From positions 1,931,501-1,995,500 of the forward strand of contig NZ_PNFF01000001.1 in the NCBI RefSeq assembly GCF_028888695.1: DNA of 64,000 nt, in the 5' to 3' direction. This stretch comes from Bacillus methanolicus (GTDB lineage Bacteria > Bacillota > Bacilli > Bacillales > Cytobacillaceae). This document shows positions 37,793 through 48,589 of the stretch, one piece after another. The notes beneath the pieces were generated by a model. The model was not told the origin of the DNA and ran no database searches. It saw only the letters and a program-made list of their open reading frames with translations. Within the stretch, counting starts at the first letter, position 1. Each line of letters starts with the position of its first letter. Both the position numbers and the translations under genes were made by a program.

Positions 37793-38106
37793 CCCCTTTT
37801 CTGTTCTAAGAGCTTTTTTAAGTATAAATTCTCGGCTTTTAATAATTGATTTTCCTCTTCTAATGTGAGAGAAGTTTTACGTGGTCGACCTTTGCCCATT
37901 CCTTTTTTGGCTCCGCGCTTATCTCTTAATCCCTCCTCCCCCAATCTTTCGTACTTATTCACCCATTCATTAATCAATCTTTTATTCTTCACTTTCAACA
38001 TTTCTGCAATTTCTGTACGTGAATATCCAGAATAATATAGTTGAATTGCTTGCATTTTTAATTCAAAGGAATAGGTAAAACACTGATTACGAAATTTTGG
38101 TTCCAT
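37786..38106 (-). CDS. IS3-family OrfA (helix-turn-helix)
   Basis: A 106-residue protein with a helix-turn-helix (IQLYYSGYSRTEIAEML, then INEWVNKYERLG) and a C-terminal leucine-zipper-like helix (LEEENQLLKAENLYLKKLLE). It binds the element ends. GGAGG lies 8 nt before the ATG at 38106. Near its end the minus strand reads TTA AAA AAG in frame, which contains the heptamer A-AAA-AAG (37819-37813), a classical -1 slippage site leading into orfB. Confidence 0.9.
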   Translation of the reverse strand: MEPKFRNQCFTYSFELKMQAIQLYYSGYSRTEIAEMLKVKNKRLINEWVNKYERLGEEGLRDKRGAKKGMGKGRPRKTSLTLEEENQLLKAENLYLKKLLEQKRGC

Positions 38107-38194
38107 AAAAAATACCTCCAAAGTAGACATAATGTGATTCTAACACTCCCATTTTAGGGTCATGTTTTTTTCTGTGTCTACTTTAGAGGTACTA

Positions 38195-38325
38195 TATCAA
38201 GTGCCCGGCACCCGTCTGCAGTTACTAAATATTATTGATCACGTTTTTTAGCAACTAAGTGTGCCCGGCTATTAGTTACAGGTCAGCCTTTTCCAAGCAA
38301 ATATATATTGTTTGTGCTTTTACTT
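38195..38325. repeat. Palindromic GTGCCCGGCAC repeat region between the IS3-family element and deoC
   Basis: GTGCCCGGCAC (38201-38211) and GTGCCCGGC (38261-38269) bracket a second inverted pair, AGTTACTAAA and TTTAGCAACT. Together they form an imperfect hairpin across 38203-38269 directly downstream of deoC. No gene is visible here. Confidence 0.6.
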
Positions 38326-38997
38326 TTAATAATCAGATTCGCTTGTTAATCCTTTTACAATTGATACTCCAGAACTTGCACCGATTCGAGAAGCTCCTGC
38401 TTCAATCATGTTTTTTGCATCTTCCGCGCTTCTTACTCCTCCAGAAGCTTTCACACCGATATCCGGTCCAACTGTCTTACGCATAAGTTTGACATCTTCA
38501 ACGGTTGCACCGCCGGTTGAAAAGCCTGTTGAAGTTTTCACATAGTCTGCACCCGCTTTTACCGCAAGCTCACATGCACGTACTTTTTCTTCATCGGTTA
38601 ACAGGCAGGCTTCAATGATTACTTTAGTCAGAGCTTTCCCTTTTACTGCATCAACAACGGCACGAATCTCTTTTTCAACATAATCGTTATCGCCGCCTTT
38701 TAAAGCTCCGATATTAAGAACCATATCTACTTCCGCTGCTCCGTTTTCAACCGCATTTTTTGCTTCAAATACTTTTGTTTCCAGCGTCGTTGCTCCGAGA
38801 GGGAAACCTATGACTGTAACAACATTAACACCGGTGCCATTCAATTGTTCACTGGCAAATTTCACCCAGCCGGGATTTACGCAAACAGAAGCAAATTTAT
38901 ATTCTTTTGCTTCTTCACAAAGTTTTCTTATTTGTTCTTTTGTTGCATCAGCTTTTAATAATGTATGGTCAATCATTCCAGCAATGTCCATATTCAA
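38326..38997 (-). CDS. deoC: Deoxyribose-phosphate aldolase
   Basis: A 223-residue class I aldolase that splits 2-deoxyribose-5-phosphate into glyceraldehyde-3-phosphate and acetaldehyde in deoxynucleoside catabolism. The Schiff-base Lys154 lies in [10 protein letters not shown]; Asp91 ([11 protein letters not shown]) and Lys183 ([10 protein letters not shown]) complete the active site. I prefer the TTG at 38997, which sits 8 nt after AAAGGAG and gives the family's usual length; an ATG two codons later is the alternative. It stands alone with its own promoter, away from other nucleoside-catabolism genes. Confidence 0.94.
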   Translation of the reverse strand: MNMDIAGMIDHTLLKADATKEQIRKLCEEAKEYKFASVCVNPGWVKFASEQLNGTGVNVVTVIGFPLGATTLETKVFEAKNAVENGAAEVDMVLNIGALKGGDNDYVEKEIRAVVDAVKGKALTKVIIEACLLTDEEKVRACELAVKAGADYVKTSTGFSTGGATVEDVKLMRKTVGPDIGVKASGGVRSAEDAKNMIEAGASRIGASSGVSIVKGLTSESDY

Positions 38998-39041
38998 AAG
39001 TAGTTCTCCTTTCAAAACAATGAGTTGTACGTACCTCTATA

Positions 39042-39069
39042 ATCATACCACTATGGATTCTAAAATCAA
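39042..39069 (-). promoter_or_regulatory. Promoter of deoC
   Basis: On the minus strand TTGATT (39069-39064) and TATGAT (39047-39042) are 16 bp apart. The -10 is preceded by TGG, giving an extended -10 motif. Confidence 0.6.
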
Positions 39070-39125
39070 CAATGGACTACAAAATATATTTATTCCCATT
39101 TTGCTTATACGAATTCGATAAAAGG

Positions 39126-39156
39126 AAAAGGAATTGCGTAATACAATTCCTTTTTT
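39126..39156 (-). terminator. Terminator at the end of the heat-shock operon (after mtaB)
   Basis: AAAAGGAATTG and CAATTCCTTTT form an 11-bp perfect stem with a 7-nt loop just after mtaB. On the minus strand the end of the stem supplies the T-run. Confidence 0.85.
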
Positions 39157-40507
39157 AAATCACAGCCTTTTCTTGTTCATGAACCTCATCGAGGACTTTT
39201 ACAAATTGACCTTCATTATACGGATATCCTGCTTTTGTAATCTTTACTTTTACAATCTTTCCAACCATATCTTCTGAAGCAGGGAAAACAACTTTTAAAT
39301 AGTTATCTGTATATCCTTCGTAAAGTCCGCTTTCAGGTGCCCCTTTATAACGCTCTTCCGGAATAACTTCGAGAACTTGGCCTTCAAATTGAGAAGCGTA
39401 TTCTTTGGCAAGTTGATCAGAAAGAGCAATTAGTCGGTGGACACGTTCATTTTTGACCTCTTCATCAATTTGGTTCTCCATTCTTGCAGCAGGCGTACCT
39501 GTTCGTTTCGAATATGGAAAAACGTGAAGCTCGGAGAATTTATGTTCTTTTACAAAATTGAAAGTTTCCATAAATTCTTCTTCCGTTTCACCCGGGAAGC
39601 CAACAATTACGTCAGATGTAACGGCTAATCCGGGTAGAGCTTCCTTGAGGCGGTTTAGCCGCTCAGCAAAAAACTCCATTGTATATTTTCTGCGCATTCT
39701 TTTTAATACTGTATTTGATCCTGATTGCAGAGGTATATGCAAATGTCTGACAATTACTTTGGACTTGTCCAATACTTCAATCACTTCATCGGTAATCTGG
39801 CTGGCTTCGATGGATGAAATACGAAGGCGTTTTAAGCCTTTTACTTGGGCTTCTAAATCTCTTAATAACATGGCAAGATTATAATCCTTCATATCTTCTC
39901 CGTATCCGCCTGTATGAATGCCTGTTAAAACAATTTCTTTATAGCCGGCATCCACAAGCTGCTGGGCTTGGCGGATCACCTCCTTAGGATCGCGGGATCT
40001 CATCAGTCCGCGGGCCCAAGGAATAATGCAGAATGTACAGAAGTTGTTACATCCTTCTTGAATCTTTAATGAAGCACGAGTCCTGTCAGTAAATGCAGGT
40101 ACATCAAGTTCTTCGTAAACACGGTTTTTCATAATATTGCCTACAGCATTGATTGGCTGACGCTCTTTTTTATACTGCTCAATATAATCAAGCATTTTCA
40201 CGCGGTCTTGTGTACCGACGACAATATCAACACCCGGAATTGCCAGAATTTCAGCCGGTGAAGTTTGCGCATAGCAGCCTGTAACGCAAATAACAGCATC
40301 CGGATTTTTTCTAATCGCACGGCGAATTACTTGCCGGCTTTTTTTGTCACCTGTATTCGTAACAGTACATGTATTAATCACATAGACATCTGCTATTGCT
40401 TCAAAATCAACTCGTTTATAGCCTTGCTGCTTAAACAGCTGCCAGATGGCTTCCGTTTCGTAATGGTTTACTTTACATCCTAATGTATGAAACGCCACTG
40501 TTGACAT
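39155..40507 (-). CDS. mtaB: tRNA (N6-L-threonylcarbamoyladenosine(37)-C2)-methylthiotransferase MtaB
   Basis: A 450-residue radical-SAM enzyme that makes ms2t6A37 in tRNAs reading ANN codons. The N-terminal MTTase domain has cysteines in FHTLGCKVN, INTCTVT and CVTGCYAQ (auxiliary cluster). The radical-SAM cluster is in GCNNFCTFCIIPWARG, and a TRAM domain ends the protein. The ATG at 40507 follows GGGGTGA; an in-frame GTG lies 4 codons upstream. It is the last gene of the hrcA operon. Confidence 0.95.
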   Translation of the reverse strand: MSTVAFHTLGCKVNHYETEAIWQLFKQQGYKRVDFEAIADVYVINTCTVTNTGDKKSRQVIRRAIRKNPDAVICVTGCYAQTSPAEILAIPGVDIVVGTQDRVKMLDYIEQYKKERQPINAVGNIMKNRVYEELDVPAFTDRTRASLKIQEGCNNFCTFCIIPWARGLMRSRDPKEVIRQAQQLVDAGYKEIVLTGIHTGGYGEDMKDYNLAMLLRDLEAQVKGLKRLRISSIEASQITDEVIEVLDKSKVIVRHLHIPLQSGSNTVLKRMRRKYTMEFFAERLNRLKEALPGLAVTSDVIVGFPGETEEEFMETFNFVKEHKFSELHVFPYSKRTGTPAARMENQIDEEVKNERVHRLIALSDQLAKEYASQFEGQVLEVIPEERYKGAPESGLYEGYTDNYLKVVFPASEDMVGKIVKVKITKAGYPYNEGQFVKVLDEVHEQEKAVI

Positions 40508-40515
40508 AGTTGTGG

Positions 40516-41265
40516 TCACCCCAATAGTTCAAAATGATAAGAAACGGCTGATAATGCGTATAATGGCGCCGTTTCTGTCCGCAATATTCTTGGCCCTAGC
40601 CCGCAGCTTTCAAATCCGTTCTCCTTCAAAAGAAGGACCTCTTCCTCTGACAAACCGCCTTCCGGGCCAAAAACAAAAAGAATTGATTGCCCTCTTTCCA
40701 TTTTATTCAATGTTTTCGAAAGAACCGAAGATTCTCTTTGTTTCGCATCTTCCTCAAAAGCAACTAATTTTTTGTCATAATTCTTGCTTAATTTTATCAA
40801 TTCAGTTAGCGAAACAGGACTTAAAACTTCCGGAAGCTTATGCCGATGGGATTGCTCGGAAGCTTCTTTCGCAATTTTTTTCCATCTTTCGACTTTCCTG
40901 GAAGCTTTCTTATCATCCCATTTTACAACCGAACGGGTTGCAGTAAAGGGGATAAACTCCCATGCTCCGAGTTCTGTGCCTTTTTGGATAATCCATTCGA
41001 GTTTATCCCCTTTAGGCAATCCGCTCGCGATTGCAACTCGGACGGGCAACTCAGATGTTCCATCAATCCATTGTACAACGTTTGCAATCACTTGTTCATC
41101 GGTAATTTTTGCAATTTCGCAAACCGCACTGATTCCATCAGGATCGACACAAACTATGCTGTCGCCTTCTTTCATTCTCATAACCCGTGCAATATGATGA
41201 AGGTCGTCCCCTGTAATCGAAAAGCGGTTTTCGATTGCCGGATGACTAACAAAGTATCTTTGCAA
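40516..41265 (-). CDS. rsmE: 16S rRNA (uracil(1498)-N3)-methyltransferase RsmE
   Basis: A 249-residue SPOUT methyltransferase. An N-terminal PUA-like part (QRYFVSHPAIENRFSITGDDLHH, split as QRYFVSHP and GDDLHHIARVMRM) is followed by the knot region FVFGPEGGLSEEEV and LGPRILRTETAPLYALSAV. I chose the TTG at 41265, 8 nt after GGAAGG, giving MQRYF as in B. subtilis; a GTG three codons upstream is an alternative. It lies between prmA and mtaB in the heat-shock operon. Confidence 0.94.
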   Translation of the reverse strand: MQRYFVSHPAIENRFSITGDDLHHIARVMRMKEGDSIVCVDPDGISAVCEIAKITDEQVIANVVQWIDGTSELPVRVAIASGLPKGDKLEWIIQKGTELGAWEFIPFTATRSVVKWDDKKASRKVERWKKIAKEASEQSHRHKLPEVLSPVSLTELIKLSKNYDKKLVAFEEDAKQRESSVLSKTLNKMERGQSILFVFGPEGGLSEEEVLLLKENGFESCGLGPRILRTETAPLYALSAVSYHFELLG

Positions 41266-41359
41266 ACGATGCACCTTCCTTCATTAAATATTTTTCTATT
41301 CATGTCATAATCATAATTGAAAAATAGATATCTCCCGAAAGTTTCACACTCTTAAGATA

Positions 41360-42298
41360 TCATTTCTTTCTGGCAATAATTGCAACCCAATCTTCCATCT
41401 GAATCGTTTCTTCAATTTCAAAACCGGATTCGATGATCGCATCTTTAACATCTTGCTTTTTTTGCTGAATAATTCCTGATGTTATAAAATAACCGCCTTT
41501 TTTAACAATCCTCGCTGCGTCATTTGTAAATCGAAGAATAACCTCTGCTAAAATGTTGGCTACGACAACATCTGCCGGATCTTCAATTCCATCCAACAAG
41601 TTATTTTGGAAAACTGATACGATATGCTGGACCTTATTTAATTTCACATTCAAGCGCGCGGCACTTACTGCAACATCGTCTAGATCAAGCGCTTGAACAT
41701 GTTCTGCCCCAAGCAGTGCAGCCGCGATTCCGAGCACCCCTGAACCGGTGCCGACATCAATGACGCGGTCCCCAGTTTTAACCGTACGCTCAAGGGCTTG
41801 AATGCACATAACAGTAGTTGGATGCGTGCCTGTTCCAAACGCCATTCCCGGATCCAATTCTATAATAAGTTCATCGCTGTGCACCGGAGTATAATTTTCC
41901 CATGTTGGAACAATCGTAAATTTTTCTGATATTTTAACGGGATTATAATACTTTTTCCAAGCGGTCGCCCATTCTTCTTCATTTATTTCACTGATGGTAA
42001 TTTTATTTAAGCCGATGTCGATGTTGTATAAAATAAGATTATTGATCGCTTCTTTTATTTCATCAACCGTTTCTCCTAAAAAGCTGTTAACCGGCAGGTA
42101 TGCTTTCACAATTACGCCTTCATCAGGATAATCATCCGGATTGAGCTGGTAGATTTCACCGAATCGGTCTTCTCTTTCTTTTATCAAATCATTCGGATCT
42201 TCGATCACTACACCGCTTGCTCCTGCTTCATGCAAAATATTCGCAATTGGTTCAATTGCCTCATTGGTCGTATGAATACTAATTTCTGACCATTTCAC
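41360..42298 (-). CDS. prmA: Ribosomal protein L11 methyltransferase PrmA
   Basis: A 312-residue SAM-dependent enzyme that trimethylates ribosomal protein L11. An N-terminal L11-binding domain ([18 protein letters not shown]) is followed by [10 protein letters not shown], motif [21 protein letters not shown] and [10 protein letters not shown]. It follows dnaJ by 20 nt in the heat-shock operon, as in B. subtilis. Confidence 0.95.
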   Translation of the reverse strand: MKWSEISIHTTNEAIEPIANILHEAGASGVVIEDPNDLIKEREDRFGEIYQLNPDDYPDEGVIVKAYLPVNSFLGETVDEIKEAINNLILYNIDIGLNKITISEINEEEWATAWKKYYNPVKISEKFTIVPTWENYTPVHSDELIIELDPGMAFGTGTHPTTVMCIQALERTVKTGDRVIDVGTGSGVLGIAAALLGAEHVQALDLDDVAVSAARLNVKLNKVQHIVSVFQNNLLDGIEDPADVVVANILAEVILRFTNDAARIVKKGGYFITSGIIQQKKQDVKDAIIESGFEIEETIQMEDWVAIIARKK

Positions 42299-42318
42299 GA
42301 TCTGCCAACTCCATTTCC

Positions 42319-43455
42319 TTAATCACCTTTAAAGGCTCGTTTTACCTTCGAAAAGAAATTTTTTTCATGTTCTCCCTGAGGAACTTGACCGCTTATTTCA
42401 GCAAATTCTTGGAGCAGCTGCTTTTGTTTCTCTGTTAGTTTTGTAGGGGTGATAATCCGAACGTTAACAAACTGGTCACCTATGCCATAACCCCTGACAT
42501 TTGGCACTCCCTTGCCTCGCAGTCTGAATCTTGTACCTGTTTGGGTACCTGCAGGAATTTTCTGCTTAACCTTTCCGTGCAAAGTAGGAACTTCAATCTC
42601 ATCGCCTAATGCCGCTTGGACGAAAGTGATCGGCATTTCACAATAAATGTCATCTCCGTCACGTTTGAAAAATTCGTGGGGTCTGACATGAGCCACTATA
42701 TATAAGTCCCCTGGAGGACCGCCATTAATACCCGGTTCTCCTTCGCCTGCCACTCTTACCTGCTGGCCGTCATCAATGCCTGCCGGAATTTTCACAGAAA
42801 TCTTACGGCGTATCTTAACCTTTCCAGTTCCGCCGCATGTTGAACACTTTTCTTTAATTTCCTTACCTGTACCGCTGCAATAATGGCAAACCCGTCGATT
42901 GACAATTTTACCAAAAGGTGTATTTTGCTCAGTACTTAACTGGCCTGTGCCTTGGCAATGTTTGCAAACTTCGGGTTTTGTTCCTCGTTTTGCCCCAGAA
43001 CCGTTACATGTGTCGCAAGTTTCCTCACGAGGAATTTCAATAGTGGTCTCTTTTCCAAAAACAGCTTCTTCAAAGTCAAGGGTCATCGTATATTGCAAGT
43101 CTGCACCCTGTCTAGGCGCATTCGGATTTCTCCGTCTTGATCCCCCTCCAAAAAAAGCGTTGAAAATATCTTCAAAGCCTCCAAAGCCGCCGAAATCAGA
43201 CCCGCCAAATCCATCAAAGCCTCCAAAGCCTTGGTTCGGATCGGCATGGCCGAACCGGTCATATTGGGCGCGTTTTTGATCATCACTTAAAACTTCATAG
43301 GCTTCCTTTATTTCCTTGAACTTTTCATCGGCATCCGGCTCTTTGTTTATATCAGGATGATACTTTTTGGATAGTTTTCGGTACGCTTTTTTTATTTCGT
43401 CCTTAGTTGCATTTTTGCTCACTCCTAGGACTTCATAGTAATCCCTTTTACTCAT
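42319..43455 (-). CDS. dnaJ: Chaperone protein DnaJ
   Basis: A 378-residue type I Hsp40. The J domain has the HPD motif ([12 protein letters not shown]), followed by a Gly/Phe-rich linker, four CxxCxGxG zinc repeats ([32 protein letters not shown]) and the C-terminal substrate-binding domain. It stimulates DnaK ATPase. The ATG at 43455 follows GGGGAG. A 150-nt gap with a hairpin separates it from dnaK. Confidence 0.96.
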   Translation of the reverse strand: MSKRDYYEVLGVSKNATKDEIKKAYRKLSKKYHPDINKEPDADEKFKEIKEAYEVLSDDQKRAQYDRFGHADPNQGFGGFDGFGGSDFGGFGGFEDIFNAFFGGGSRRRNPNAPRQGADLQYTMTLDFEEAVFGKETTIEIPREETCDTCNGSGAKRGTKPEVCKHCQGTGQLSTEQNTPFGKIVNRRVCHYCSGTGKEIKEKCSTCGGTGKVKIRRKISVKIPAGIDDGQQVRVAGEGEPGINGGPPGDLYIVAHVRPHEFFKRDGDDIYCEMPITFVQAALGDEIEVPTLHGKVKQKIPAGTQTGTRFRLRGKGVPNVRGYGIGDQFVNVRIITPTKLTEKQKQLLQEFAEISGQVPQGEHEKNFFSKVKRAFKGD

Positions 43456-43536
43456 GATTACCACTCCCCGATCCTTTCACATAAAGGTAATTGTAACACT
43501 TCTTAACAAAAAGGTGCAACTAGAAGCTTATACAAA

Positions 43537-43571
43537 GAAAAAGCCAAAGCCAAGAAGGACCTGACTTTGAC
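43537..43571 (-). terminator. Hairpin between dnaK and dnaJ (partial terminator)
   Basis: On the minus strand GTCAAAGTCA and TGGCTTTGGC form a 10-bp stem with two G-U pairs, followed by TTTTTC. It could reduce transcription from dnaK into dnaJ. Confidence 0.5.
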
Positions 43572-43606
43572 CTTTTCAAAGAAGTATAGGAAAAAGAGGG
43601 TACATT

Positions 43607-46098
<2,492 letters not shown>

Positions 46099-46195
46099 CT
46101 CCTTAAAAATATAAACATGAAACCAGGTGATAAAGAATGATTCAGGCTAAGCATTTTCACCTTATCATTCACTTACTATAAAAACACATGGAAAG

Positions 46196-46228
46196 GTAAG
46201 GGTGCGTGCGTATCCACAGCACCCTTAC
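46196..46228 (-). other. Strong hairpin between hrcA and grpE
   Basis: GTAAGGGTGC and GCACCCTTAC form a perfect 10-bp stem with a 13-nt loop 16 nt after the hrcA stop. There is no T-run, so it is not a standard terminator. In B. subtilis the transcript is cleaved between hrcA and grpE, and this stem may mark such a processing or stability site. Confidence 0.6.
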
Positions 46229-46243
46229 TCAATATTTCCAGCG

Positions 46244-47275
46244 TTAGTTACTTTGATACAGTCTTGTCAGAGCAGCTGACAAGTCTTTGCTGATTAAATC
46301 GAGCAAGCTGATTACCCGGGAATATTCCATTCTTGTCGGTCCAAGGATCGCGATTGTTCCAAGCTTTTCTTCCCCGACGGTATAAGTAGCAGAAATGAGG
46401 CTGCAATTTTTCATTGCAGAATACTTATTTTCCCTGCCGATTTTCACGCTTATTCCCATAGGATTTTTTGGGATCAGTTCATATATTCTGTCTTCCTCTT
46501 CAATTATTGCCAAGAGATCACGAATTTTATCAATATCATGAAACTCCGGTTGTCTCAACATGTTTGTCTTTCCGCCAAAAAACAGTTTTTCATTTGCCGG
46601 TACCTTGAGTGTGTCGGCAATCGTATGAAGCAAAAGATCGTAGCTCTTGATATGCTGTCGCAATAGCGAAGCTACTTCCTTGTAAATTTTTTCGTTTAAG
46701 TCGACAATCGGAACACCGATTAACCTTTCATTTAAAATATTGACCAGCTTTTCCAGTTCACTTGAGTCAATTGATGGGGGCAAGTGAAACATTCGGTCTT
46801 CAACGTGTCCGGTATCAGTCACGATAATTGCAATTGCCGTAGTCTTATTTAAAGGAACAATTTGAATTCTTTTCAGTTTATTATCTCTTACTGCCGGACC
46901 TAAAACGATGGCAGTATAATTCGTTAAATCTGATAAAATTTGTGCTGATTTTTGGACAATTATTTCAAGCTCGTAAATCCTCTCAGCAAAAATTGATTTA
47001 ATCTTTTGCACTTCTTCTTGCCGCAATTTTTGCGGTGAAAGTAAATGGTCAACATAGTACCGGTAGCCCTTTTCTGACGGGATTCTTCCCGATGAGGTGT
47101 GGGTTTTTTCAATATAACCCAGCTCTTCAAGATCTGCCATTTCATTGCGGATCGTAGCCGAACTTAAAGAAATCTCTTCTTTTTTCGACAAACTTCTAGA
47201 GCCGACCGGTTGCGCAGATCGAATAAAATCATCAACAATCACTTGAAGAATTAAAAGTTGCCGATCTGTTAACAA
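46244..47275 (-). CDS. hrcA: Heat-inducible transcription repressor HrcA
   Basis: A 343-residue repressor. The N-terminal winged helix ([20 protein letters not shown]) is followed by a GAF-like dimerisation region. It binds CIRCE and is stabilised by GroEL. Translation starts at a TTG (47275) after GAGGTGA. It heads the operon and is autoregulated through the CIRCE 16 nt upstream. Confidence 0.96.
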   Translation of the reverse strand: MLTDRQLLILQVIVDDFIRSAQPVGSRSLSKKEEISLSSATIRNEMADLEELGYIEKTHTSSGRIPSEKGYRYYVDHLLSPQKLRQEEVQKIKSIFAERIYELEIIVQKSAQILSDLTNYTAIVLGPAVRDNKLKRIQIVPLNKTTAIAIIVTDTGHVEDRMFHLPPSIDSSELEKLVNILNERLIGVPIVDLNEKIYKEVASLLRQHIKSYDLLLHTIADTLKVPANEKLFFGGKTNMLRQPEFHDIDKIRDLLAIIEEEDRIYELIPKNPMGISVKIGRENKYSAMKNCSLISATYTVGEEKLGTIAILGPTRMEYSRVISLLDLISKDLSAALTRLYQSN

Positions 47276-47290
47276 CTGACATCACCTCTG

Positions 47291-47317
47291 TTAGCACTCT
47301 TATTAAACGAGTGCTAA
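47291..47317. promoter_or_regulatory. CIRCE operator of the hrcA operon
   Basis: TTAGCACTC-N9-GAGTGCTAA, identical to the CIRCE consensus, lies between the promoter and hrcA. Confidence 0.97.
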
Positions 47318-47330
47318 TTCTAACTATTAA

Positions 47331-47358
47331 ATTATCAAATGAAGGGGGATGATGTCAA
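47331..47358 (-). promoter_or_regulatory. sigma-A promoter of the hrcA operon
   Basis: On the minus strand TTGACA (47358-47353) and GATAAT (47336-47331) are 16 bp apart, directly upstream of CIRCE. Confidence 0.75.
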
Positions 47359-47361
47359 CGA

Positions 47362-48510
47362 TTAGATTACGCCGATAAATGATTGAAATACTTCATTCCC
47401 GAGAAGCCTTCCATTTCTTGTTAAATGTATGTTATCGTCTGCCACTTTGATGAGACCTTTCGCTTCGAGTACCTTTATTTCTTCTTTGAATAAATTAAGA
47501 GGATCGCACCCATATTTTTCAATAAATTGTTGAATCGAGACTCCGGTTGTTTTTCTTAAACCAAGAAACATTTCTTCTTCAATTTTTTCTGTTTCCGTTA
47601 ATGTATGGCTTTCCATAATCGGCAATTTTCCTTCTTCGATTCGTCCCATATATTTTTTCAATGGACCGAAATTGGAAATCCTCTTGCCGTTAATATACAT
47701 GTGTGCCCCTGCACCAAACCCGTAATAATGCTCATTATTCCAGTAAGTAAGGTTATGCCTGCTCTCAAATCCGGGTTTTGCAAAGTTGCTTATTTCATAT
47801 TGTTTAAATCCATGTTTATCCATCTCATCCATAAGCATTTCATACATGGCAGCTTCCATATCTTCACCGGGTAAGGGCAATCTTCCTTTTTTCATTAGAT
47901 TGTAAAAAACCGTTTTCGGCTCGATGATTAAAGAATAGCCGGAATAATGAACGATATCTAATGAGAAAGCGGTCTTAAGCGTTTCTTTGAAATCATTGAT
48001 TGTTTGTTCTGGCAAACTGAAAATTAAATCAACATTAATGTTTTCAAATCCTATCTGTTTTGCCAGCTCGACAGAATGAAAGACATCCTTTGCACGGTGA
48101 ACCCTGCCGATTTTTCTTAACAGCTCGTCATTAAATGTTTGAACACCAAAACTCAACCGATTAACCCCGGCTTCTTTCAATATTTCTAATTTTTCTTTTG
48201 AAAGGTCTCCAGGATTTGCTTCAAAAGTAAACTCCGTATTCATATCGTATGAAAGATGCTCCTGAATCAATTCACAAAGCTTTCCTAATTGCACTTCGTT
48301 TAAGGCAGTTGGTGTCCCTCCGCCAACATAGATCGAATTCAAGTGTTGATTCGGGAACTGTTCCAGTGTTAGCGCCATTTCTTTTCCGAGCGCTTCGAGG
48401 TATTCATTCACCGGCTGCCCTTCTAAAAAGAATTTATTAAAATCGCAGTAATAACATATGTGCTCACAAAAAGGAATGTGAATATAAGCGGCTTTAATCA
48501 AAATCAACAC
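47362..48510 (-). CDS. hemW: Heme chaperone HemW (HemN-like radical SAM protein)
   Basis: A 382-residue radical-SAM protein with the CxxxCxxC cluster motif in HIPFCEHICYYCDF (Cys15, Cys19, Cys22). It also has GGGTPTAL and a C-terminal HemN-type domain. It lacks the extra features of true coproporphyrinogen dehydrogenase as far as I can judge, so haem delivery (HemW) is the better name. The start is uncertain among a GTG at 48510 and TTG codons just downstream. It lies between lepA and hrcA, as in Bacillus. Confidence 0.9.
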   Translation of the reverse strand: MLILIKAAYIHIPFCEHICYYCDFNKFFLEGQPVNEYLEALGKEMALTLEQFPNQHLNSIYVGGGTPTALNEVQLGKLCELIQEHLSYDMNTEFTFEANPGDLSKEKLEILKEAGVNRLSFGVQTFNDELLRKIGRVHRAKDVFHSVELAKQIGFENINVDLIFSLPEQTINDFKETLKTAFSLDIVHYSGYSLIIEPKTVFYNLMKKGRLPLPGEDMEAAMYEMLMDEMDKHGFKQYEISNFAKPGFESRHNLTYWNNEHYYGFGAGAHMYINGKRISNFGPLKKYMGRIEEGKLPIMESHTLTETEKIEEEMFLGLRKTTGVSIQQFIEKYGCDPLNLFKEEIKVLEAKGLIKVADDNIHLTRNGRLLGNEVFQSFIGVI

Positions 48511-48535
48511 AACCTTGTTTTAAAAATTATCATAT

Positions 48536-48575
48536 AAAAAAGGCTAGAACTGCTTTGTTAAAGCCAACTCTAACC
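48536..48575 (-). terminator. lepA terminator
   Basis: On the minus strand GGTTAGA and TCTAGCC pair (one G-U), with an inner GGCTTT/AAAGC stem, followed by TTTTTT. It lies 14 nt after the lepA stop. Confidence 0.75.
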
Positions 48576-48589
48576 CGTTTCAATGATTG

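Larger units (their letters stand above)
36881..38194 (-). mobile_element. IS3-family insertion sequence (about 1314 bp)
   Basis: Imperfect 21-bp terminal inverted repeats (19 of 21 matching) lie at 36881-36901 and 38174-38194; both contain TAGTACCT and end in AAGTAGACAC. Between them are two overlapping minus-strand frames, orfA and orfB, joined by an A6G slippery site, the standard IS3 layout. I see no convincing target duplication, so the outer borders could be off by a few bases, or the flanks have changed. The element lies between the rpsU promoter and deoC. Confidence 0.88.
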
